From the NCBI GenBank assembly GCA_963801035.1, contig CAWDDF010000004.1, forward strand, positions 62,001 to 126,000: 64,000 bases of DNA, in the 5' to 3' direction. How positions within the stretch are numbered: the first letter of the stretch is position 1; each line of letters starts with the position of its first letter. A program made the translations under genes and the position numbers. This DNA is from JACCZX01 sp963801035. Its GTDB lineage: Bacteria > Pseudomonadota > Gammaproteobacteria > Burkholderiales > Burkholderiaceae_F. The notes beneath the pieces were generated by a model, which made no database searches, was not told the origin of the DNA, and saw only the letters and a program-made list of their open reading frames with translations. Shown here piece by piece: positions 20,196 to 28,419 of the stretch.

Positions 20196-20215
20196 CCCCC
20201 CTTCGGCTAGGGGGG
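20196..20215. promoter_or_regulatory. C6-N8-G6 palindrome between LuxR and usp genes
   Basis: Six C, TTCGGCTA and six G lie 63 bases before the UspA-hemerythrin start and about 210 bases before the divergent LuxR gene. It is the best-formed of three related palindromes (others at 2945 and 17219). It is suitable for autoregulation of the LuxR gene and activation of usp. The remainder of the 291-base spacer shows no gene. Confidence 0.55.
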
Positions 20216-20278
20216 TGCGCTGCATCCAATGGGGCCTACGATCGGTCTGTCAATCATCTGAAACAACTGGAGGCTGTC

Positions 20279-21331
20279 ATGTATCGGAACTTGTTCGTTC
20301 CGCTCGACGGCACGGATCTCTCCGTCGAGACCGTCGGACAAGCCGTCGAGTACGCGAGCACGCTTGGCGCGCGAATCACCTTCTTTCATGCACAACCGAA
20401 CCACGCCGCGTCGCTGTTCGGCGAAGCGGAGATCGCCCGTATCACAGCGCCTGAAGAATTCGTCTACGCGTTTGAAGGGCGTGCGCGCGAGTTACTAGCC
20501 AAGGCAGAATCGGCTGCACGAGCGCTGGGCGTCCCATGTAACTCTATTAGCACCGTGAGCGATACGCCGCATGAGGCGATCCTGGCGGCGGCGCGTGATG
20601 CAAAGAGTGATCTGATCTTCATGGCTTCGCACGGCCGCAGAACCAGTATCGGCATGATGCTGGGTTCGCAAATGCTTAAGGTGTTGGCGCGCACTGAAAT
20701 ACCCGTACTGGTTGCGGCAACGAGGAATCCGTCCACGCCAGCACACGCGATCGGGATCATCCGCGACGAGCACCGTTCGCTCGCCGCGGTTCTGCACGCA
20801 TGGATGAATTTGATGGCGACCGCGCGGCGCCAGGGCACATGTCCAGACCCTGCACTGTTGCGCGCCATCGTTCATTACATAGAGACCTTTCCGGTAGCAC
20901 TGCATCACCCCAAGGAGGACGAGTATCTGTTCCGCAAGCTACGAAGCCGGACGACGTCGGTCGATGCGGAACTGGACGAGCTCGAGCGACAGCATGAGCG
21001 CGATCGGCAGATGGTTGCCGAGCTAGCCGCCATGATTGAGAGCCTAATCGGCGATCAGGGCGATGGAAAGACGAACATTGACATCGCCACAGTAGAGCAA
21101 GCCGTGAAGCGCTACGCGAGCTTCATCTGGGAGCACCTCGGACGCGAAGAGGGCGTCATCCTGCCAGCGGCGCAGCGCCACTTGACCGCCGACGACTGGA
21201 TCGAGATCGATGCAGCGTTCGTCGAGAACGACGATCCGCGCTTCGGTCACGACGTTGATGTCAGCATGCGGCACCTCTTTTCACGCATCGTGAACCAAGC
21301 TGACTGCGCTACTTCAGTAGCCAAGATGTAA
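20279..21331 (+). CDS. UspA-hemerythrin HHE fusion protein
   Basis: This is a 350-residue cytoplasmic fusion with GGAGG upstream of the ATG. Residues 1-150 are a universal stress domain, from YRNLFVPLDGTDLS through ASHGRRTSIGMMLGSQ to IPVLVAA; the ATP-motif position normally Gly after GRR is Thr. Residues 160-330 are a hemerythrin-like four-helix domain with candidate diiron ligands in IIRDEH, HHPKEDEYLF, ERQHERDRQ and WEHLGREE. It likely senses or buffers O2, NO or iron stress. The last dozen residues (from about NQADCATS) are encoded by a decayed fragment of the neighbouring LuxR gene, so the natural C-terminus may have been replaced. Confidence 0.88.
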   Translation: MYRNLFVPLDGTDLSVETVGQAVEYASTLGARITFFHAQPNHAASLFGEAEIARITAPEEFVYAFEGRARELLAKAESAARALGVPCNSISTVSDTPHEAILAAARDAKSDLIFMASHGRRTSIGMMLGSQMLKVLARTEIPVLVAATRNPSTPAHAIGIIRDEHRSLAAVLHAWMNLMATARRQGTCPDPALLRAIVHYIETFPVALHHPKEDEYLFRKLRSRTTSVDAELDELERQHERDRQMVAELAAMIESLIGDQGDGKTNIDIATVEQAVKRYASFIWEHLGREEGVILPAAQRHLTADDWIEIDAAFVENDDPRFGHDVDVSMRHLFSRIVNQADCATSVAKM

Positions 21332-21415
21332 TTCGCTCAAAGCTGTCCGGCGTTGCTCCCGCTAACAGCGTGTAACCGAAGGTTTGGCGCCCCGATGCCA
21401 TTCATATGGCCAACG
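21302..21415 (-). pseudogene. Decayed duplicate of a LuxR (LAL) gene segment
   Basis: These 114 bases match 19641-19755 inside the LuxR gene in the same orientation, with about 16 differences including one gap (roughly 86% by eye). On the minus strand the matching frame still reads TFGYTLLAG and ITSWLL but contains stops. Nothing on either side continues the match. It overlaps the 3' end of the usp gene and, with its partner, forms a direct repeat flanking usp. Confidence 0.75.
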
Positions 21416-21516
21416 GCTCGACAGGCGCGCGCCTGCAGCTAACTAGACCTCCGGCAATAGGCCGCTGACGCCAGCCGGCCTACCGCCAAGCACATCAATC
21501 GCGAAGGATTGCCGAC

Positions 21517-22105
21517 CTACTTCTTGGCTGACGGCTTTACCGCAATCGCCAAGGCTTCGGTGTAGGTCGCTTCGATCTGATCACCTTTGGAAATCAGGTC
21601 GAACTGCTTCTTGTCCCGCACTTTCAGATCCGCGGTGCGCTGTGGCCCTTTAAGCGTCACAGTTTGCGTTGCGGGGTCAAGGGCGATCACGTCGCCGACA
21701 ACCGTTACTTTTCTTGAGCCTTTGGCGCTTGGCGTCTCACCCGGTTTGGCGCTCTTCATAGTTTCCGTGTCAGTACGCGCCACTGGTAAGCCGCCGCCTT
21801 TCTTCAGTTCAAGTACCAAGGCTTCCACGTACTGAATGTCGACCTTGTCGCCGACCTTCAGCTGGCTGATAGTTCTTGACCTCAGGCCCGGCGACAACGG
21901 TCGTGTCCTTGCCATCGGGACCTTTCAGTGTGATCTCACGCTTGGCGGCGTCGATCGCACTGATGGTTGCCGTGACATCGACAGCTTGTGCGATGCCAAC
22001 CTTGCCCGGCTGCCTGTCGACCACGGCACCAGAGCTTTGAGCGTTGGCCGCAAAACTTGCGGTGGCGGCGAAGATCAGCGCAGCGATAAGGGTGCTTTTA
22101 TGCAT
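21517..22105 (-). CDS. Secreted protein of unknown function with two similar beta modules (frameshifted)
   Basis: The signal peptide ends near SFAANA. Reconstructed length is about 195 residues after removing one extra T at about 21871, where PEVKN joins ISQLKVGDKVDIQYVEAL. Two related modules are visible: ITLKGPDGKDTTV followed by QLKVGDKVDIQYVEAL, and VTLKGPQRTADLKV followed by LISKGDQIEATYTEAL. This suggests an internally duplicated OB- or DUF5666-like fold. I do not recognise a function. It is the last gene of a minus-strand group of secreted proteins. Confidence 0.72.
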
Positions 22106-22173
22106 GAGTTACTCCTGCTTATTTGTGTGAGTTAAACAACGTGATTAAGTTTTGCGGTCGCAATGCACTGGCG

Positions 22174-23119
22174 TTATTTAATGCTTAACGCCTTCCAGCC
22201 TGGTCCTGGATCGAAGCGTGTGGTCGCGCGTGCGACATTGGCCGTATCCGGACCGAGGTCCTTTTCGTAGATGACTCCATCATGGTTGACCATGAAAGTC
22301 ATCACACCAGAGTTCGCATACTTGGCCGGATAGGCAATGACCGCAAAGCCGCCGATCGTGCGCGCCCTTAACCGTGTAGTCGTAAGCGCCGCCGGTGGCT
22401 TTTGGGCCCTGCCCTTTCAGCAAACGGAAGTAGTAGCCGTGATAAGGCTGAGGTCCCTCGGTTTTTTTATATCCTTGTCCGGCGGCACGCGCGACCAGAG
22501 TACCCAGCGGACTTGGCGGTTCGCCCGCTGCGGTGGGCCAGTACAAGCCATCCTTCTTGCCCGGCGTGCTCGCGAACTTCGATGCGTACTCTGAGGCCCC
22601 GTCGCCATCCCGGTCTTGCGCCGCGTATTCGCGTTGCGCATCAACGATCGCCAGCAGCACATTCATGACCGCGAGCTCGTTCTCACCGACCCGGCGTGCC
22701 AGCAGCTCGGCATTACCGGCTTTAGCATCGAAGCGCCAACCGGAAGCCGTCTTGACCAGTGGGTACGCGAACGGGAAGTCGTCCGCATCAACCGTCAAAG
22801 TCGCGCGCTTGTCGCCGTCCGCAACGATTGCGTGCTTCGTTTCATAGCGAGCGACGAAGCGCTCGGCTATCAGACGGTCATCGATGGCATCTCCGGATGA
22901 GAGCGAGCTCGCCGCGTCTTTGCCAAGCACCGCGAGGATTGCCGCACGGTCGCCTTTCTTAACCGCCTGCACCAATGCACTGGCCGCTTCCTCGGCGGTC
23001 GCAAAAGTCGCGCTGAGCGGGTGTCGCGGCGAATGCGCTTGCAATGCCGAGAGTGCAGAGCACGAGCGCTGCAGCCTAGCGCATGCGCGTTTGAATTGAA
23101 ACTGAACGCGGTTGATCAT
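22174..23119 (-). CDS. DUF2950 domain-containing secreted protein (frameshifted)
   Basis: The start is ATG 23119 behind GGAAAG. Reconstruction gives about 314 residues. One missing base at about 23073 and one extra T at about 22994 scramble the signal peptide; repaired, it reads LVLCTLGIASAFAATPAQ. One extra G at about 22363 scrambles the end; repaired, it continues RTIGGFAVIAYPAKYANSG and stops at 22174-22176. FATAEEAASALVQAV, AQREYAAQDRDGDG and HGYYFRLLKGQGP are DUF2950 hallmarks. The function is unknown. The family is commonly found beside DUF3300 genes, as here. Confidence 0.85.
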
Positions 23120-23166
23120 CACCAGCTTTCCTCTTCGTTGCGATAAGGGCATGGTTAATTGGCGTG

Positions 23167-24568
23167 TCATCGCCGACCTCCACCACCACGGCCCCCACCC
23201 CCACCACGCGCTCCGCCACCGCCGCCGCCGCGCGAACTCGCCATGCTGGACGAGCCACGGCTGCTGCTGCTGCGAGCACTCGCACCGGAACCACCGCCAA
23301 ACGCCGATCCGCTTGAACCATAATTGCCGCCGCCACCGTAGTTGCCGCCACCACCACGATCCGATGTGCCGGCGCTCGCGCGACCGCTGCTGATATCACG
23401 GCTGCCGCCGCCGACATCGCGACCGACGTTCTGATCACGCGTGCCTGCGGTGTCGCGGCCGCCGCCGACGTCACGCGTATTGGCACTGCGATCGCTAACG
23501 CCGGCCGCACGATCGCCTGCACGATCACCGGTGCGATCTCCTGCACGATCACCGGTGCGATCTCCTGCGCGATCGCCGGTGCGATCACCAGCCCGGTCAG
23601 ACTGGCCGTCGCGTCCGCGATAGTCGTCGCGGGTGCCCGCGGTAGGTGACTGGCCCCGGTTGTACTGCTGCGCTGTGCGCTGATCTTTGTATGGAACGCC
23701 GCCACGGCGTTCGGGGTTGTGTTGAAAGTTCCTGGTTGAATTGTTGGTGCGATTGAAGTTGTTGGATTTGTTGACGTCGATATCGACATCACCTCCGCCC
23801 CAGTTGGCGTTACCCCAAATCGCACCGCCGACGATCACACCCGCGGTAAATCCGACCAGACCAGCGCCCGCGTAGTAACCGTAGTACGGGGCGGGAGGGT
23901 AGTAGTACGGCGGGTAGGCGGGATACGGCCATGCTCCGTACACGACTGTCGGGTTGTAGCTCGGTACGTAAACAACTTGCGGATCAGCAGGCTCGATCTT
24001 GATCACCGTCTGTCTGCGCCACTTGCTCGGTGATCACTTTTTGTTCCTTGCTCTCTTTCAGGTTGCCCTGCGCAGAGGCCTTTTGACGCAGCTTCTGCAC
24101 GGCTGCCATTAGCTCCTGGCGCTGCGCGAGGAAGGCGTCACCGAGTTGCTGGGTCCATTCCAGCTTTTCGCTCATCATCGCCAACGCCTGCGGCACCGCG
24201 GTCAACCCCTTGACGTTTGGGTCCCATGGCTGCTTTTGCATGGCATCTTCGAGCGCTTTGTCCTTGACCTTTGGATTGGCTTTCACCCAGCGGTCGGCCA
24301 TCACGATATCCAGCGGATAGGTGGATGCCATCAGCATCTGCGCCAACAACGAATCAGGATGTAGCGCGATTGGCGCGACCAGCTGCTCGAGCTGCTCCTG
24401 CGAGAACGTCTTTGCAGCCGGTGCAGCAGCGGTTGATGCTGGCGCTGGCGGCGGAGTCTGCGCATACGACACACACGCGAGCGCGACAGCCATCACACCG
24501 ATCGCCGCATGACGCAACTTGCCGATGTGGAATGTGTGTCCGTTAATGGTTTCTGCTGCGAGCATCAC
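23167..24568 (-). CDS. DUF3300 domain-containing protein with Gly/Arg-rich repeat tail (frameshifted)
   Basis: The product has about 466 residues after removing one extra base at about 24007, which joins EQVAQT to VIKIEPADPQVVYVPSYNP. The N-terminal part has a signal sequence and the DUF3300 core (LEQLVAPIALHPDSLLAQ, STYPLDIVMADRW). After a Tyr/Pro-rich segment the tail is low complexity: GDRTGDRA repeats (bases 23511-23588), then Ser/Gly runs and a terminal GGGGG/R stretch. It is likely secreted or outer-membrane associated, with a disordered tail. It follows the glycine-zipper-like gene by six bases and precedes DUF2950 in one operon. Confidence 0.85.
23511..23588. repeat. 12/24-bp tandem repeat inside the DUF3300 gene
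   Basis: About six and a half tandem 12-base units alternate between GATCaCCGGTGC and GATCtCCTGCaC types, giving a 24-base super-unit that encodes alternating GDRT/GDRA. The units differ by one or two bases. Copy number is a natural site for slippage or assembly collapse. Confidence 0.88.
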
Positions 24569-24574
24569 GCTCCT

Positions 24575-25042
24575 CTACTTGATTGAATAGCCTCGTCCCT
24601 CAAGGCAGGCCGCGCGCGCCTTGGAATACCCGGCCTGCTGAGAGCTCGATGCTTGCTGCTGTTGCTGTCCCGCTGCCTGTGCTTGCGCCTTGTTCTCACG
24701 ACGGCTTTGCCCACGCGCTGCGGCGGCGCCTACGGCGGCGCCTGTACTGGCGTCGTCGGCGACTATCTCACCGACGACCGCTCCGCGCGCTGCGCCGCGA
24801 GCACCGGAGCCTCGCGATGCACCGGTTTCCGGCGGCGGAGCGGCTGCCGCCGGCGGTGGAGCTTTGGTCGGATCAAACCCTGTTTGGTTCACCGCCCATT
24901 GATGACACTCGTATTCGTCTTTCTTCTGCTTGTCGGCCGACTGGCCTTTGGCCGGATAGACGTATTGCTGCGCCAACGCCGCTGATGCGAGCAGCGCACT
25001 ACCGGCAACAAACGTTATCACTGAGTGAATCTGTCGCTTCAT
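24575..25042 (-). CDS. Secreted glycine-zipper-like protein
   Basis: This is a 155-residue protein with a signal peptide (ending SAALA) and the opening QQYVYPAKGQSADKQKKDEYECHQWA, cut by the mature start. A Gly/Ala-rich helix (GARGAARGAVVGEIVADDAS, then GAAVGAAAARG) resembles glycine-zipper proteins of the outer-membrane YMGG type. A Gln/Ala-rich stretch and a short C-terminal KARAACLEGRGYSIK follow; two Cys, one early and one late, may form a disulfide. It is the first gene of the minus-strand secreted-protein operon that continues into DUF3300 and DUF2950. The function is unknown. Confidence 0.75.
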   Translation of the reverse strand: MKRQIHSVITFVAGSALLASAALAQQYVYPAKGQSADKQKKDEYECHQWAVNQTGFDPTKAPPPAAAAPPPETGASRGSGARGAARGAVVGEIVADDASTGAAVGAAAARGQSRRENKAQAQAAGQQQQQASSSQQAGYSKARAACLEGRGYSIK

Positions 25043-25492
25043 CCAAAATCCTTTAGGTGGTCGTGGCGTAAGACTACTGGGCGCGAGATCTTAGCCGTAC
25101 CGTACAGGCCACCCAGCGTCATAAGTTTCGAACAGTCGCACGAAGACCCAAAACGAAGCTGGCGCCGAGCGCAAGAGGGCGACGGCACTATTGCATTGGA
25201 TAGTGATCACCCCACGCGCACGCGTCTTTGCTTTTCTGGACATGTCGCCCCGCTGATGTGGCACTAACGTACTGAGAGCCCAACTCGATGACGCGCGATC
25301 AAAGTTCTTGGTCCGTCGTGTCACTGCTGTCCAGAAAGGTGAAGACGACACACCCGCCCGAACCTACCGTTCGGCATCGGGTAGGGGCCGCCGTACGCTG
25401 CGCCTGGTTCGGCGTTCGCGCACAGATCAGTTGCGCGAAGCGAACGGGCCTATCGCCGGCCTCTCATTCATTCATAGCAAGGAGAAACAAAC
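25043..25492. other. 450-base divergent promoter region without a gene
   Basis: This spacer lies between the glycine-zipper-like gene (-) and the decarboxylase gene (+). Short open frames here have no plausible start or family resemblance. An AAGGAGAAA ribosome-binding site ends it at about 25480-25488, just before the decarboxylase ATG. No operator was recognised. Confidence 0.6.
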
Positions 25493-28351
25493 ATGGCCAC
25501 CACATCCACCGCCGCACAGAACCTGGATCACTTTTTTTCGAGCTCAGCCGCGCGGCAAGATCGCTGGCGCGAGCTGAACGCCAAGGCGCAGGCCTGGGCG
25601 GCAGAAGCGCGTAGCGGCAAGCGCGGCAGTGGACGTGCTGCGACGGAAGCGGCGCTTGCGGAAGTGCGTCCGCTGGAAGATTTCTTTGCCTATCCCGGCG
25701 TACGGCTGATGAGATCACTGGCCGAGCGCATCAGCGGCGACGACGCCCTCGCGGTCGGGCGACTGGTGCGACGCATCAGCGGCGCGCTGCTGTCGGGCAG
25801 CTATCGCTACGACTCCAGCGAATGGGAGAGCAGCGACGACGATAGTGAGAACGTGCCGGATCGGCTGCCGTTTGATACGAGCGGCGGGACGCACCGGCCC
25901 TATTTCGAGACACTGATCGTCTCGCCGGTGCCGGCCGCCAACTTTGCAAAGATCGCGCAGGAGATCCGCCGCCTGCGCCGCGTCGAAGACCCGATGATCT
26001 ACGAGCCGGTGCTGGTCGGCAGCTTCGAAGACGCGATCGTCGCCACGATCATGAACGGCAAGATCGAAGCCGTGGTCATCTACGACGGAATTCCGGTGCC
26101 GTCGCGACACGACGTGCCGCTGGTGCGTGACTTCCTCGCCACCCATCACCAGCTCGATACGTCGAGCCTCGCGCCACAAGATGTCGGCGTGACGCTCGCA
26201 CGGTTGATCAAGCGCATCCGTCCCGAGCTCGACATTTATCTGCTGACCGATCGGCAGGTCGAGAAGATGGCGGGCGACCCTGCGGCCTCGATGATTCGAC
26301 GCGTGTTCTACGAAGTCGAGGAGCTGACCGAAGTACATCTGAACATCCTCGAGGGTGTCGGCGACCGCATGGCCACGCCGCATTTCGACAACCTGAAGAA
26401 ATACGCCGCGCGCCCGATCGGCACCTTCCACGCGCTGCCGATCGCGCGCGGCAAGTCGATCATGAAGTCGAACTGGATCCGCGACATGGGCGAGTTCTAC
26501 GGGCAGAACCTGTTTCTGGCGGAGAGCTCCTCCACTGCCGGTGGCCTCGATAGCATGCTCGAGCCGACCGGCAACATCAAGGTCGCGCAGGAGAAGTTCG
26601 CGCGGGCCGTCGGAGCGGATCACGTCTATTTCGTGACCAACGGCACTTCCACGTCCAACAAGATGGTCTACCAGGCGGTGTGCAAGCCGGGCGACATCGT
26701 GATCGCCGACCGCAATTGCCACAAGTCGCATCACTACGGCATGGTGTTGTCGGGTGCGCAGCCGCTGTACGTCGAAGCCTTCCCGATGATCGAGTATTCG
26801 ATGTACGGCGCGGTGCCGTTGCGCACTGTCAAGCAGGCGCTGCTCAATCTGAAGGCCGAGGGGCGGCTCGATCGCGTCAAGATGATCACGCTGACCAACT
26901 GCACGTTTGACGGTCACGTCTACAACACGCGGCGCGTGATGGAGGAATGCCTGGCGATCAAGCCCGATGTCATTTTTCTGTGGGACGAGGCGTGGTTCGG
27001 TTTTGCACGCTGGTCACCGTTCCTGCGCCCGCGCACCGGCCTGGGCGCAGCGGCTGCGCTGGAAGAGTGGCGCACGACCCCCGAGGCGTTGTCCGCGTGG
27101 GAGAAGCAGGTCGCTGACATCGGCGAGGATCTTGACCCGATGGATCCGAAGCTGCTCGATCGGCGCCTGACGCCCGATCCGCGCAAGATACGCATCCGCG
27201 TGTACGAAACCGACTCAGTGCACAAGTCGATGTCGTGTCTGCGTCAAGGCTCGATCGTGGCGGTGCGCGATGAGGACTACAACCACCACATCTCGGCGTT
27301 TCGCGAGTCCGTGTTCATTCATGCCTCGACCTCGCCCAACGCGCAGATCATCGCTTCGCTGGACGTAGCCCGGCGCCAAATGGAACTCGAGGGCTACGAG
27401 CTGGTGATGCGCTCGATCGAGACCTCGCTGGCGATCCGCCGCGCAGTCGCTGAACACCCGATCATCTCGAAGTACTTCAAGGTGCTGGGCGCTGATTCGA
27501 TGGTTCCGGCCGAGTTTCGCAAATCAGGTTTCAAAGACTTCCTGACGCCTGGTACCACCTGGGTGACGGCGCTCAAGGCGATGGAGGAGGACGAATTCTT
27601 TCTCGACCCCACGCGCATGACGCTGGTGTGCGGAAGCGCGGGCATGGACGGCAACACGTTCAAAGGCCTGCTGTCTTCGAAGTACAACATCCAGGTCAAC
27701 AAGACCTCGCGCAACAGCGTGCTGGTCCAGAGCAACATCAACAACACGCGCAGCGACGTCGCGCTGTTGATCAAAGTGTTGCTCGAGATGTCGCAACAGA
27801 TCGACGCCGATCTCGCCGAGGGTGGCGAGAGCGCGCGTGCCGCGTTCGCGAAGCGGGTGAAAAACCTGATGGAAGACGTTCCCGACTTGCCGAACTTCAG
27901 CCGCTTCCACGATGGCTATCGCGAGAATCCGGAGAGCATCACGCTCGAAGGCGACATGCGCACCGCGTTTTTCGCGGCCTATGAAGAAGACGACTGCGAG
28001 TACCTGCCGCTGAGGGATCCGAAGATCGACGAGCGGTTAAAGAGCGGCCCGGAATTGGTGTCGGCCAACTTCGTGATTCCGTATCCGCCGGGCTTCCCGA
28101 TCATGGTGCCAGGCCAGGTGATCGCGGCGGACACGATCGGCTACATGCGCAAGCTCGACGTCAAGGAAATCCATGGCTACAACCACGAGCGCGGGCTCAA
28201 GCTGATCAAGCTGTCGGCGATTCCGCCCTCGAACGGAAAGGGCGCGTCGGGAAAGGGCGCGTCGGCGCGTAGCGCAGAGAAGCAGCCCGATTCGGAGCGC
28301 AAGACGGCACCAGCGGCGCAATCGAAGGCTAAGTCGGTCGCGAAGCAATAG
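25493..28351 (+). CDS. Large Orn/Lys/Arg-type PLP-dependent decarboxylase
   Basis: This 952-residue enzyme has the group III decarboxylase layout: an N-terminal wing/receiver-like region (to about 290), a PLP-fold core beginning near IGTFHALPIARG, and a C-terminal domain. The substrate-core segment FVTNGTSTSNK and IADRNCHKSHHYG, the DEAWFGFA aspartate and the PLP lysine K578 in TDSVHKSMS are all present. It is about 200 residues longer than AdiA/CadA, owing to an extended N-terminus, a ~50-residue insert before the PLP lysine and an Ala/Lys/Ser-rich tail. Substrate choice (arginine, lysine, ornithine or another) is unresolved. The AspT-type exchanger directly downstream suggests a decarboxylation/antiport couple. 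Confidence 0.88.
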   Translation: MATTSTAAQNLDHFFSSSAARQDRWRELNAKAQAWAAEARSGKRGSGRAATEAALAEVRPLEDFFAYPGVRLMRSLAERISGDDALAVGRLVRRISGALLSGSYRYDSSEWESSDDDSENVPDRLPFDTSGGTHRPYFETLIVSPVPAANFAKIAQEIRRLRRVEDPMIYEPVLVGSFEDAIVATIMNGKIEAVVIYDGIPVPSRHDVPLVRDFLATHHQLDTSSLAPQDVGVTLARLIKRIRPELDIYLLTDRQVEKMAGDPAASMIRRVFYEVEELTEVHLNILEGVGDRMATPHFDNLKKYAARPIGTFHALPIARGKSIMKSNWIRDMGEFYGQNLFLAESSSTAGGLDSMLEPTGNIKVAQEKFARAVGADHVYFVTNGTSTSNKMVYQAVCKPGDIVIADRNCHKSHHYGMVLSGAQPLYVEAFPMIEYSMYGAVPLRTVKQALLNLKAEGRLDRVKMITLTNCTFDGHVYNTRRVMEECLAIKPDVIFLWDEAWFGFARWSPFLRPRTGLGAAAALEEWRTTPEALSAWEKQVADIGEDLDPMDPKLLDRRLTPDPRKIRIRVYETDSVHKSMSCLRQGSIVAVRDEDYNHHISAFRESVFIHASTSPNAQIIASLDVARRQMELEGYELVMRSIETSLAIRRAVAEHPIISKYFKVLGADSMVPAEFRKSGFKDFLTPGTTWVTALKAMEEDEFFLDPTRMTLVCGSAGMDGNTFKGLLSSKYNIQVNKTSRNSVLVQSNINNTRSDVALLIKVLLEMSQQIDADLAEGGESARAAFAKRVKNLMEDVPDLPNFSRFHDGYRENPESITLEGDMRTAFFAAYEEDDCEYLPLRDPKIDERLKSGPELVSANFVIPYPPGFPIMVPGQVIAADTIGYMRKLDVKEIHGYNHERGLKLIKLSAIPPSNGKGASGKGASARSAEKQPDSERKTAPAAQSKAKSVAKQ

Positions 28352-28419
28352 AGCACAATGCAACGACGCATTCCGGTAACTGAGACTGCCCTAACAAAGT
28401 CATCTTGATTGGAGACGAC

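Noticed and set aside
23511..23588. Possible CRISPR array
   Set aside because: Units are contiguous without spacers and lie in frame inside a protein gene.
25715..26917. 400-codon open frame antisense to the decarboxylase
   Set aside because: Opposite-strand shadow of a clearly coding enzyme; no recognisable domain.
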